Positions 17,546-25,324 of a stretch of 64,000 nt of DNA are shown piece by piece. The DNA is taken from the NCBI GenBank assembly GCA_943371535.1, contig CALRVE020000013.1:20677-84676 (forward strand). The letters run 5' to 3'. Below the pieces are notes generated by a model. That model did not search any database and had not been told where the DNA came from. It saw nothing but the letters and a program-made list of their open reading frames with translations. The DNA is from UBA1930 sp943371535 (GTDB taxonomy: Bacteria; Bacteroidota; Bacteroidia; Chitinophagales; Chitinophagaceae). Position 1 is the first letter of the stretch. Each line of letters opens with the position of its first letter. The position numbers were made by a program, and so were the translations under genes.

Positions 17546-17575
17546 GGATTGAACGGATTTAAGCTGATTTATTTA
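17527..17575. repeat. GxxExxY-associated repeat, copy A
   Basis: GGGAACGCTGATGACACGG, then ATTGAACGGATTTAAGCTG and ATTTATTTA. It is identical to copy B apart from one base in the part shown. It contains the start codon of the glycosyltransferase that reads leftwards. Confidence 0.85.
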
Positions 17576-17633
17576 AAATGGTTACTTATGGCTTTCGTTT
17601 AATCGTGATTTCTTTTCTCATAATTGTATTTTA
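17576..17633 (-). pseudogene. Remnant of a second GxxExxY gene (3' end)
   Basis: On the minus strand this stretch aligns with the last 15 or so codons of the GxxExxY gene to its right: both have TTNNGA, A-rich lysine/arginine codons and then the TAAATAAATCAGC that enters the repeat. It reads like an eroded C-terminal end between copies A and B. Base by base the match is imperfect, so this is a cautious call. Confidence 0.5.
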
Positions 17634-17681
17634 TGGGAACGCTGATGACACGGATTGAACGGATTTATGCTGATTTATTTA
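17634..17681. repeat. GxxExxY-associated repeat, copy B
   Basis: Same sequence and direction as copy A, about 107 bases away. The stop codon of the GxxExxY gene (17675-17677) is inside its right end, so gene and repeat form one unit. Confidence 0.85.
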
Positions 17682-18052
17682 TACTGATTACTATAAACTT
17701 TTCTTTTGAATTGTGGTTTCTTTCCAAAATTTAATAATAAGCCTACTTCAATATTTGTTGCTTTTAGGTAATTTAATAATTGTAGTTCATATTCTTCACA
17801 AATGTTTTCAGCAGCTTTTAGTTCAATCAATATTTTATCAGCTACAAATAAATCTGCAAAATAATTACCAACAACATTTTCTTTAAAATAAACTGGAATA
17901 GGAAATTGCTGAGAGCAACTCAAACCTTTACTTTTTATTTCAATAGCCAATGCATTCTCATATACTTTCTCTAAAAAACCAAAACCAAGGGTATTATAAA
18001 CTTCATAAAAACATTTCAATGTAATATCCGTAACATCTTCATGCAATAACAT
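17675..18052 (-). CDS. GxxExxY protein (PD-(D/E)XK nuclease-like)
   Basis: A 125-residue protein with the name-giving motif Gly25-Phe-Leu-Glu28-Lys-Val-Tyr31. In the second half it has a PD-(D/E)XK-type arrangement: Asp68 in YFADLFV, and Glu77 and Lys79 in ILIELKA. This family is placed in the nuclease superfamily by motif. No activity or target is established from sequence. The gene is enclosed by inverted copies of a repeat, B on the left and C on the right, and sits between two glycosyltransferase genes that would otherwise be neighbours. This suggests insertion as a cassette. Confidence 0.9.
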   Translation of the reverse strand: MLLHEDVTDITLKCFYEVYNTLGFGFLEKVYENALAIEIKSKGLSCSQQFPIPVYFKENVVGNYFADLFVADKILIELKAAENICEEYELQLLNYLKATNIEVGLLLNFGKKPQFKRKVYSNQYK

Positions 18053-18117
18053 AATCTTTCTCTATTAAGTAAATGAATGTTATTTGTATTGTAACTATTT
18101 TATAAAATATCATCTGA

Positions 18118-18152
18118 GTAAATCCGTTCAATCCGTGTCATCAGTGTTCCTA
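18118..18152. repeat. GxxExxY-associated repeat, copy C (inverted)
   Basis: AAATCCGTTCAATCCGTGTC followed by ATCAGTGTTCC is the reverse complement of the core of copies A and B with one or two differences. It ends two bases before the stop codon of the next glycosyltransferase gene. Confidence 0.85.
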
Positions 18153-18154
18153 TC

Positions 18155-19096
18155 CTAAACTCCCAGTTTCTTTTCAATTAAATAACTATTTCTTTCAGAT
18201 GCATTTCGCCCCACTAATTCAGCTATAAAACCAGCTAAAAACAATTGCATACCAATAATCATTACAGTTAGTGCAATGTAGAAAGCAGGACGATTGGTTA
18301 ATCCAAAATCAGTAGCAACAAACTTTGCAATAATTAAGTAGGCACTCATTACAAAGCCAATCATAAAACAAATTGTTCCATACAAACCAAAAAAGTGCAT
18401 AGGTCGTTTGCCAAACTTGCTTACAAAAGAAATGGTGGCTAAATCTAAAAAACCATTGATAAAACGTTCCCAGCCAAATTTGGTAATTCCATATTTTCTA
18501 GCTCTGTGTTCAACAATTTTTTCACCAATTTTTCTAAAGCCTGCCCACTTAGCAATTACAGGAATGTAGCGATGCATTTCGCCATATACTTCAATACTTT
18601 TTACTACTTTTAATTTGTAAGCTTTTAAGCCGCAATTGAAATCGTGTAGATTATTTATTCCACTACTCCAACGTGTAGCAGCATTGAATAATTTGGTAGG
18701 AATGGTTTTTGTAATAGGATCGTAGCGTTTTTGTTTCCATCCACTCACAATATCAAAACCCTCTTCAAGAATCATTCTTCTTAGTTCAGGAATTTCATCA
18801 GGACTGTCTTGCATATCGGCATCCATGGTAATTACAACATCACCTTTGGCTGCTTTAAAACCTTCGTTTAAAGCAGCACTTTTACCATAATTGCGTTGAA
18901 ATTTAATTCCTTTGAAGTTAGCGTTATTGGCACTAATTTGTTCAATCACCTGCCAGCTATTGTCGGTGCTACCATCATCAATCATAATTACTTCGTAAGA
19001 GTAACTATTGGCAGTAACCACACGAACAATCCATTCGCTAAGTTCTGGCAGCGATTCTTCTTCATTAAATAAGGGAATAATGATTGAAAGGTGCAT
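18155..19096 (-). CDS. Glycosyltransferase family 2 (polyprenol-phosphate type)
   Basis: A 313-residue GT-A enzyme with IDDGSTDNSW (about residues 41-50), the metal-binding MDADMQDSPDE (about 92-102), and two C-terminal membrane helices (FFGLYGTICFMIGFVMSAYLI and AFYIALTVMIIGMQLFLAGF). This is the layout of DPM synthase or GtrB-like transferases, which load a sugar onto a polyprenyl phosphate at the membrane. Sugar and glycan are unknown. It starts next to the DUF4199 gene. The GxxExxY cassette begins immediately behind its stop codon. Confidence 0.92.
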   Translation of the reverse strand: MHLSIIIPLFNEEESLPELSEWIVRVVTANSYSYEVIMIDDGSTDNSWQVIEQISANNANFKGIKFQRNYGKSAALNEGFKAAKGDVVITMDADMQDSPDEIPELRRMILEEGFDIVSGWKQKRYDPITKTIPTKLFNAATRWSSGINNLHDFNCGLKAYKLKVVKSIEVYGEMHRYIPVIAKWAGFRKIGEKIVEHRARKYGITKFGWERFINGFLDLATISFVSKFGKRPMHFFGLYGTICFMIGFVMSAYLIIAKFVATDFGLTNRPAFYIALTVMIIGMQLFLAGFIAELVGRNASERNSYLIEKKLGV

Positions 19097-19097
19097 A

Positions 19098-19616
19098 TTA
19101 TTGTTCTAATAATGGATTATAATTTGGATTCTTTTTTGCAACGGCTGCTCCAATCAATGAGCAAATACATCCAAAAATTAAGAAAGCTACAATCACTCCA
19201 CCGATAGCAAATGGCACAAAGTATTTTCTAGACATATCTAGTGCTTTACTAATGTCGGCTTCACTCATTTTATTTTGTTCAACCATAGATGCCCTTGCTT
19301 GGTCTAGTGCAATATCCATTAGTTCTGGCATAATAAATTTAAATGCCAAATAAGTATATACAGCGGTAATCCCTGTTACAGCTGCTGTAACTTTAAAGCC
19401 ATGAGCAAATGTGTTACCAAAAGTTACATTAGCTTCTCTTTGTTTAGCATAAGTAATACAAGCCCAAATAATGCCACCTGCAAATAACACGTATTGAATG
19501 GCATTAATTCCTTTAACAGTATTCAGTCCTCCGAAGTGAACAATTAGTCCAAACACAATTAATATCAATGCAATAATTACTCCATGAATGGCTGGCGATG
19601 TTGGTTTTGTTTCCAT
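19098..19616 (-). CDS. DUF4199 membrane protein
   Basis: A 172-residue protein with four membrane segments (about 10-28, 38-56, 72-92 and 134-158) and a short amphipathic extracytoplasmic part between the third and fourth. It matches DUF4199, a family of unknown function often encoded next to family 2 glycosyltransferases and dihydroorotase-like genes in Bacteroidota, as here. The stop is two bases before the glycosyltransferase start, so the two are co-translated. Confidence 0.87.
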   Translation of the reverse strand: METKPTSPAIHGVIIALILIVFGLIVHFGGLNTVKGINAIQYVLFAGGIIWACITYAKQREANVTFGNTFAHGFKVTAAVTGITAVYTYLAFKFIMPELMDIALDQARASMVEQNKMSEADISKALDMSRKYFVPFAIGGVIVAFLIFGCICSLIGAAVAKKNPNYNPLLEQ

Positions 19617-19621
19617 AATTT

Positions 19622-20884
19622 TTAATTTAAATGTAATTTACCCTTTGTGAATGTTCCAATTACTTTTCCATTTAAAGTGATGTTTTCAAATGGAGTATTG
19701 AACGATTTGCTTTTATTGTTTTCTTTGGTTAAACAAGTATTCCCATGGGTATTGAACAAAGTTAAATTGGCTATTGCACCTTCTGTTATTGAATGTTCTT
19801 TTAAAGAAAATATTCTTTGGGCATTATTGCTAAACAAGTTGGCTATTTGTACATGGCTCAATGTAGGTAATACATGTTGTATAGCGGCAAAAGCTGTTTG
19901 TAAACCAATCATGCCATTTTTAGCATATTCAAATTCACAAATTTTTGCATCCCAATTTTGAGGTGTATGATGTGTAGCAATACAATCAATACTTCCATTT
20001 AAAACAGCAGCTCTAAGTGCCAACATATCGGCTTTAGTTCTTAATGGCGGATTTACTTTTAACTGTGTATCGTAGGTTTGTAAATCTTCATCACAAAAAA
20101 ACAAATGATAAGGCGTTACACTGCAACTAATAGATAAACCTTCGGCTTTTGCAGCTTCAATGAGTGCAACACTTTTGGCTGTACTTACACCAGTTATATG
20201 CAATTTACTTTGCGTGTATCTTAATAAATCAATATCTCTTTTAATCATGATTTCTTCTGCAATTGCAGGAATGCCGGGCAAGCCTAATTGAGTTGAAATA
20301 ATGCCTTCGTTGATGAGTCCATTTGCTCCAATGCTTTTATCAATGGGCATTTGAATAACAGTGCCATTAAAAGCTTTTACATATTGCAAAGCTTTTAATA
20401 ATAAGCCAGGCGTTTGTACAGGATGAATGCCATCGCTAAATGCAATTGCACTGCTATTTTGCATATCGTACATTTCGGCTAAATCTTTGCCTTCAATATT
20501 TTTGGTTACAGCACCCAAAGGATGAATTTGTATGGGCAAATATTTAGATTGTTGTACAATATACTCAACCTGTGTTTTGCTTTGTACAATTGGGTTGGTA
20601 TTGGGTAAAACAAACACTTGAGTAAAGCCTCCAGCCAATGCTGCTTGAGCACCAGATGCAAGTGTTTCTCTGTATTCAAAACCAGGATCACAGAAATGAC
20701 TAAAACAATCTATCCATCCAGTTGAAACAATGGTATTGGGTTCATCAATTATACAATCAACTGCTGTAGTTATTTCATCTTCAATGGCAACAATCAGCTC
20801 ATTGTCAATCAAAATATCTTTTATTAAGTTATGATGAACACTTTGTTCGTTTGCAACTAAAACCTTCCTTAGAAGAATCTTCAT
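19622..20884 (-). CDS. Dihydroorotase-like amidohydrolase lacking canonical metal ligands
   Basis: A 420-residue amidohydrolase-fold protein closest to dihydroorotase, the third step of pyrimidine synthesis. Key positions differ from active enzymes. The HxH motif with its following Arg is FSHFCDPG (residues 61-68), so the first His is Phe and the Arg is Cys. The usual TPHHL is TPYHL (257-261). The catalytic Asp of ATDHAPH is His in ATHHTPQ (303-309). The fold motifs VLPNTNP and NPPLRT are kept. It may be a non-catalytic partner, as known for PyrC-prime proteins that bind aspartate transcarbamoylase, or may use another chemistry. I recall the same substitutions in related Chitinophagaceae, so they are probably not decay. 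Confidence 0.85.
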   Translation of the reverse strand: MKILLRKVLVANEQSVHHNLIKDILIDNELIVAIEDEITTAVDCIIDEPNTIVSTGWIDCFSHFCDPGFEYRETLASGAQAALAGGFTQVFVLPNTNPIVQSKTQVEYIVQQSKYLPIQIHPLGAVTKNIEGKDLAEMYDMQNSSAIAFSDGIHPVQTPGLLLKALQYVKAFNGTVIQMPIDKSIGANGLINEGIISTQLGLPGIPAIAEEIMIKRDIDLLRYTQSKLHITGVSTAKSVALIEAAKAEGLSISCSVTPYHLFFCDEDLQTYDTQLKVNPPLRTKADMLALRAAVLNGSIDCIATHHTPQNWDAKICEFEYAKNGMIGLQTAFAAIQHVLPTLSHVQIANLFSNNAQRIFSLKEHSITEGAIANLTLFNTHGNTCLTKENNKSKSFNTPFENITLNGKVIGTFTKGKLHLN

Positions 20885-20936
20885 AATAATTGGGTGAAAA
20901 TTTGGTGCAATATAAATGTAAAATTTGTTTTGCTAT

Positions 20937-20944
20937 TATATTTG
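20937..20944 (+). promoter_or_regulatory. -7 promoter element for tRNA-Pro
   Basis: TATATTTG, matching TAnnTTTG, 26 bases before the mature 5' end of the tRNA. Confidence 0.55.
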
Positions 20945-20970
20945 AAGCCCAATAAACGAAAGTTTAGGTT

Positions 20971-21044
20971 CGGGTGATAGTTCAGCCCGGTAGAATACTT
21001 GTATGGGGTGCAAGAGGTCGCTGGTTCGAATCCAGTTCACCCGA
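20971..21044 (+). tRNA. tRNA-Pro (anticodon GGG)
   Basis: A full cloverleaf can be drawn. The acceptor stem is CGGGTGA with TCACCCG, the D stem GTTC with GAAT, the anticodon stem CTTGT with GCAAG around loop ATGGGGT (anticodon GGG at 21005-21007), and the T stem GCTGG with CCAGT around TTCGAAT. The discriminator is A, and no CCA is encoded. It reads the proline codon CCC directly and CCU by wobble. Confidence 0.95.
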
Positions 21045-21050
21045 CGAAAA

Positions 21051-21077
21051 AAAGTTCTGCATTTTGGCAGAACTTTC
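21051..21077 (+). terminator. Terminator after tRNA-Pro
   Basis: AAAGTTCTGC pairs with GCAGAACTTT around a short ATTTTG loop, seven bases after the tRNA. Confidence 0.75.
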
Positions 21078-21194
21078 TGCATTTATGCGTAATTGGTTGA
21101 AGTGAAAACCAGTTATTTTCTTCTCAAAAAAATATTTTCAACTTGATTTATGTAATTCTTTTTCAGCCTGCATCTTTTGTGCAAATACATTCAA

Positions 21195-22214
21195 ATGAAA
21201 ACAAGAACATACCTGCACATTGAAAATCCTTGTAACGAGAACTGGAATAAAATGACACCTGTTGAAAAAGGTAGATTTTGTGATAGTTGTGCAACACAAG
21301 TAATGGATTTTACAGTAATGACCGATCAGCAAGTATTGCACTATTTAGCTGCCAATAATGGCAAAATGTGTGGACGAATTCACAAAGATCAATTACAAAG
21401 GGCTTTACATAGCCATGAACAAAAGAAAAAAGGGATACAATTTTTAATAGCTGGATTTGCTTCTTTGTTTTTTTCTATTGGTAAAAGTGTGGCTCAACAA
21501 AAAACGCAGCAAGAAATACCAAAAGCTGCTTTATTAAATAAGCAATCTAATTTTCAATCTTTTACCCAAAGTATGCCTGCGGCTGAATTAAGCATTAAAG
21601 GCAAAATTATCAATACCGAACAAGAAGCTTTATTAAATGGGTATGTTGTAAATCCTGTTAATCACGAAAAAATATTGGCTAATAAAGTAGGGCAATTTGT
21701 TATGCAAATTCCTGCAGAACTAGATCATGTGTTGGTGGGTGCACAAGGTTTTAATACAAGAGTGGTTCCAGTTGCTACGTTTAACTCCATAGATACCTCT
21801 ATTACATTGGTTGCATCAGACACAACTATAAAAGATATTGGTGGTTTTGATAAAGGTGATTTGAATGGTGGCAATATTATTATGGGGGGAATTAGAAGTT
21901 TTGAAGAAGTTGAAAAAAAGGATACCGTAATTACTTTTGTTAAGAAAATTTTTAATAATGCCTTCTTCAAAATTTTACCCAATCCTGCTACAAAAGGTGG
22001 TGTAGGCATTTCAATTAAACAAAACGGTAATTATACAGTTCAAGTGTTTGATAATAATTCTAAACTAGTACATGTGCAAGAAGTGGTGGTAAACAGTAAA
22101 GGCCAAGTTGTACAAATTATTTTTCCTGATTGTGTAGTAAAAGGAATTTATTATATACGAGTAATTGATAAAAAAACAAAAAAACAATATGTAGATAAAT
22201 TAATGGTTCAATAA
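21195..22214 (+). CDS. Protein with Cys-rich N-domain, internal membrane segment and type IX secretion tail
   Basis: The N-terminal 70 residues form a small Cys-rich domain (PCNENWNKM, RFCDSCATQVMDF, KMCGR) that recurs at the head of many Bacteroidota proteins. A hydrophobic segment follows (about residues 82-100, IQFLIAGFASLFFSIG, ending SVAQQ). Then come a carboxypeptidase-regulatory-like region (ISIKGKIINTEQEALLNGYVV type) and a C-terminal Por-secretion-type tail (FKILPNPATKGGVGI ... GIYYIRVIDKKTKKQYVDKLMVQ). The tail suggests export through type IX secretion or a relative of it. The frame begins at a TTG at 21177, but the ATG at 21195 matches family N-termini. Confidence 0.8.
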   Translation: MKTRTYLHIENPCNENWNKMTPVEKGRFCDSCATQVMDFTVMTDQQVLHYLAANNGKMCGRIHKDQLQRALHSHEQKKKGIQFLIAGFASLFFSIGKSVAQQKTQQEIPKAALLNKQSNFQSFTQSMPAAELSIKGKIINTEQEALLNGYVVNPVNHEKILANKVGQFVMQIPAELDHVLVGAQGFNTRVVPVATFNSIDTSITLVASDTTIKDIGGFDKGDLNGGNIIMGGIRSFEEVEKKDTVITFVKKIFNNAFFKILPNPATKGGVGISIKQNGNYTVQVFDNNSKLVHVQEVVVNSKGQVVQIIFPDCVVKGIYYIRVIDKKTKKQYVDKLMVQ

Positions 22215-22240
22215 ATAGTCAGTTTGTTTTTGGTGAAAAG

Positions 22241-22274
22241 AAGTCTGCTACATGTACTTGTAGTAGGCTTTTTT
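22241..22274 (+). terminator. Terminator after the type IX tail gene
   Basis: AAGTCTGCTACA and TGTAGTAGGCTT pair with two G-T pairs around TGTACT, followed by a T run. Confidence 0.8.
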
Positions 22275-22343
22275 ACTGGTATACAAGTTAGCAAAATATT
22301 TTGTAAGAAAAGAAAATGTACATTAGTTGCCTAATTGAACAAT

Positions 22344-24410
22344 ATGATCAAAAAAATATTTTTAGTTGTTTGTACACTTGCGTCGTTGAATATTATTGCT
22401 CAGCAAAAGTTGATAGATTATAATGCAGCTTTTAAAAGTTCAAATATTTATGTGCCCTTACCCAATGTTGTTAAATGGATAGATGATAACAATGTTGTAT
22501 TGGCTGAAAGAAGTAGCACTGCCAATAAAAATATTCAATATGTATTGAATGTTTCAACAGGCATTAAAACTCCAATAAAAGATAGTTTGCAAGCAGTAAA
22601 GCTTCAAGAAAAATTAATAGATGGTGCTGTAAATGCTACAACATCGCCCAATCATGCTATGGTTGCTTTTACAGCAAAAAATAATTTGTATGTAAAGCAA
22701 TTGAATACTAATGCAATCCAACAACTCACTTTTGATGGTAACGATTCTATTTTAAATGGCTATGCTTCATGGGTGTATTATGAAGAAATTTTAGGTAGAC
22801 AAAGCAGATACAAAGCTTTTTGGTGGAGTAACGATAGTAAACAAATTGCTTTTATGCGTTTTGATGATAGTGAAGTACCGGTTTATCCTATTTATGTGTC
22901 TAATGGTCAGCATGGATATACAGAAAAAACACGTTATCCAAAAGCAGGGGATAAGAATCCGAAAGTAAAAATTGGAATGATAGAAGTTGCAACAGGAAAA
23001 ATTACTTGGGCAAATTTTAATGAACATGAAGATCAATATTTTGGAATGCCTTATTTCACTCCTAATAATCAATTATGGATTCAATGGATGAATAGAAATC
23101 AAAACGAATTAATCATTTATCAAATAGATATTTCTACAGGAGCAAAAACTGAAGTGTATAAAGAAACTCAAGCAACTTGGATTGATTTAGATGATACCGA
23201 TAGACTTGAATTTTTACCCAATGGTAAACAGTTTATTGTAAAAAGTGATAAAAGTGGATGGTACCAATATTATTTACATGATATTTCAGGTAAACTTATT
23301 CATCCTATTACTACTGGCAACTTTACAGTAGGTTCTATTGTTCAAATAGCCAATAATAAACTCTATTTTACTGCAAGAAAAGAACATTCAACCCGATGGG
23401 ATTTTTATTCTATTCAGTTAGATGGAAAAAACTTACAACGACATTCTTTTGGAAATTTTTCATTTACCAATGTTCAACTTTCTCCAAAACAAAATTATTT
23501 TACAGCCAATTATTGTAATTTAAATACTCCCAATACATTAGCAGTGATTGATATGAAAGGTAATGTACAACAAACCATTGCTACAGTAAAAGGAGAGGAG
23601 TTTGCTTCTTATCAATTGCCTAAAAAAGAAATGCTTACTGTACAATCTGCCGATGGATTATTTAATTTGCCCATTGTAATTACTTATCCTATCAACTTTA
23701 ATCCAACAAAAAAATATCCAGTATTAATGAATGTATATGGTGGCCCCAATGCAGGAAGAGTATATGATGTTTGGAATACCACGACTACAGATGCTTGGTG
23801 GGCTCAAGAAGAATTAATTCAAATTAGTGCAGACAATAGAAGTAGTGGACATTTTGGAAAAACGGGCATGAATTACATTCATCGCCAATTAGGCATTTAT
23901 GAAATAGAAGATTTTATGACCATTGGTAAATGGATTAAACAACAAATCTGGAGCGATACTTCAAAGCTATGTATTACTGGAGGAAGTTTTGGTGGTTACA
24001 TGACTTGTATGGCTTTAACCTATGGTGCAAGTGTGTTTAATTATGGTGTAGCAAATGCATCGGTAACCGATTGGAAATTGTACGATACGCATTATACTGA
24101 ACGTTTTATGGATACGCCAAAAGATAATCCTGAGGGGTACAAAAAAACAAGTGTAATGGAATATGCAAATAACTATAAAGGCTTATTAAGAATTGTACAT
24201 GGGACCTCTGATGATAATGTGCATCAACAAAATAGCTTACAGTTGATAGATAAGTTACAAAATTTGAAAAAGCATTTTGAGTTCATGTTGTACCCAGGTG
24301 AAAGGCACAGTATTGGTGGCTTAAAAGGATTGCATAATAGAACAGCAGCCTATAAATTTTATTATCAAAACTTATTGAATAAACCCATGCCAGAAGATTT
24401 TTGGAAATAA
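22344..24410 (+). CDS. S9 family peptidase, dipeptidyl peptidase IV type
   Basis: A 688-residue exported serine peptidase. A signal peptide (MIKKIFLVVCTLASLNIIAQ) is followed by an eight-bladed propeller (with the EEILGRQSRYKAFWWSNDSK substrate-binding segment) and an alpha/beta-hydrolase domain. The triad is Ser548 in GGSFGGYM, Asp623 or 624 in GTSDDNVH, and His655 in ERHSI. It removes X-Pro or X-Ala dipeptides from peptide N-termini in the periplasm and helps peptide nutrition. The TTG at 22335 is in frame, but the ATG at 22344 starts the signal peptide cleanly. Confidence 0.95.
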   Translation: MIKKIFLVVCTLASLNIIAQQKLIDYNAAFKSSNIYVPLPNVVKWIDDNNVVLAERSSTANKNIQYVLNVSTGIKTPIKDSLQAVKLQEKLIDGAVNATTSPNHAMVAFTAKNNLYVKQLNTNAIQQLTFDGNDSILNGYASWVYYEEILGRQSRYKAFWWSNDSKQIAFMRFDDSEVPVYPIYVSNGQHGYTEKTRYPKAGDKNPKVKIGMIEVATGKITWANFNEHEDQYFGMPYFTPNNQLWIQWMNRNQNELIIYQIDISTGAKTEVYKETQATWIDLDDTDRLEFLPNGKQFIVKSDKSGWYQYYLHDISGKLIHPITTGNFTVGSIVQIANNKLYFTARKEHSTRWDFYSIQLDGKNLQRHSFGNFSFTNVQLSPKQNYFTANYCNLNTPNTLAVIDMKGNVQQTIATVKGEEFASYQLPKKEMLTVQSADGLFNLPIVITYPINFNPTKKYPVLMNVYGGPNAGRVYDVWNTTTTDAWWAQEELIQISADNRSSGHFGKTGMNYIHRQLGIYEIEDFMTIGKWIKQQIWSDTSKLCITGGSFGGYMTCMALTYGASVFNYGVANASVTDWKLYDTHYTERFMDTPKDNPEGYKKTSVMEYANNYKGLLRIVHGTSDDNVHQQNSLQLIDKLQNLKKHFEFMLYPGERHSIGGLKGLHNRTAAYKFYYQNLLNKPMPEDFWK

Positions 24411-24548
24411 ACTTTTCATTGATCAATAATTTCAGTACTAATATATTTTGTATCAAATAATTATTGGAAAAGATTGATACTTTAAGTAATACTTTTCTTA
24501 CAATACAATTGTGCAGTACTTGGTTATAGATAAAATCATTTTGAACGA

Positions 24549-25322
24549 TTATTTCCAAAAAACATCGTAGCCAAATCTTATAAGTGTTCCAATTACCACT
24601 ATCAAGAAAAATATTCTTATAAACTGATTGCCTTTATGTATGGCCAATTTTGCACCTACAATGCCACCCAATGCATTGCAAAATGCCATAGGTATAGCAA
24701 TGCTCCAAATGATGGAACCATTGATTAAAAAGAATACAATAGAGCCAAAATTGGTGGCAAGGTTTACCATCTTGGCATTGGCAGAAGCATGTAAAAAATC
24801 GAATCCCATTACAGTAATAAATGCCATGACTAAAAAACTGCCTGCACCCGGACCAATAAAACCATCATAAAAGCCAATGGCTATAGCAATTAAAATGGCG
24901 TAAGTGAATTGTTTTTGTTGAGTGTGATTTTTGCTGGTATGTGCACCAAAATTTTTCTTGGTATAGGTATAAATAGCTACTGCACATAACACAATGAGTA
25001 AAATGGGTTTCATGAAATCGTTATGCACTGTAGAAAGTAAATATGAGCCTGAAAAGGAAAAACAAAATGCTAAGATCATCATGACGGAAAGCAGCTTCCA
25101 ATTCATGTCAACCTTTTTTAAATATTGTTTAGCTGCAAAAAAAGTTCCACTAAAAGCAGGGATTTTTAATGAACCAATTACTGTTGCAACAGGTAGTTGA
25201 GGTAATAAAATTAGTCCCACAGGTGTTTGTATCAAACCACCACCGCCTACAATAGCATCTACAAAGCCTGCTATAAACGCAGCTATACAAAGCAATAGGA
25301 TGGTGGTCAATTCAATTTCCAT
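24549..25322 (-). CDS. TauE/SafE family sulfite exporter-like permease
   Basis: A 257-residue membrane protein with about eight hydrophobic segments and the family's repeated motif at the start of each half: FIAGFVDAIVGGGGLIQTP (about residues 17-35) and IGFYDGFIGPGAGSF in the second half. Relatives export sulfite, sulfoacetate or other organic anions. The substrate of this one is not known. It begins two bases after the stop codon of the DMT transporter gene, so both are likely read as one unit. Confidence 0.92.
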   Translation of the reverse strand: MEIELTTILLLCIAAFIAGFVDAIVGGGGLIQTPVGLILLPQLPVATVIGSLKIPAFSGTFFAAKQYLKKVDMNWKLLSVMMILAFCFSFSGSYLLSTVHNDFMKPILLIVLCAVAIYTYTKKNFGAHTSKNHTQQKQFTYAILIAIAIGFYDGFIGPGAGSFLVMAFITVMGFDFLHASANAKMVNLATNFGSIVFFLINGSIIWSIAIPMAFCNALGGIVGAKLAIHKGNQFIRIFFLIVVIGTLIRFGYDVFWK

Positions 25323-25324
25323 AC

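Noticed and set aside
17527..18152. CRISPR array suggested by three repeat copies
   Set aside because: The copies are not regularly spaced, one is inverted, and the intervals hold a gene and its remnant. No cas gene is present.
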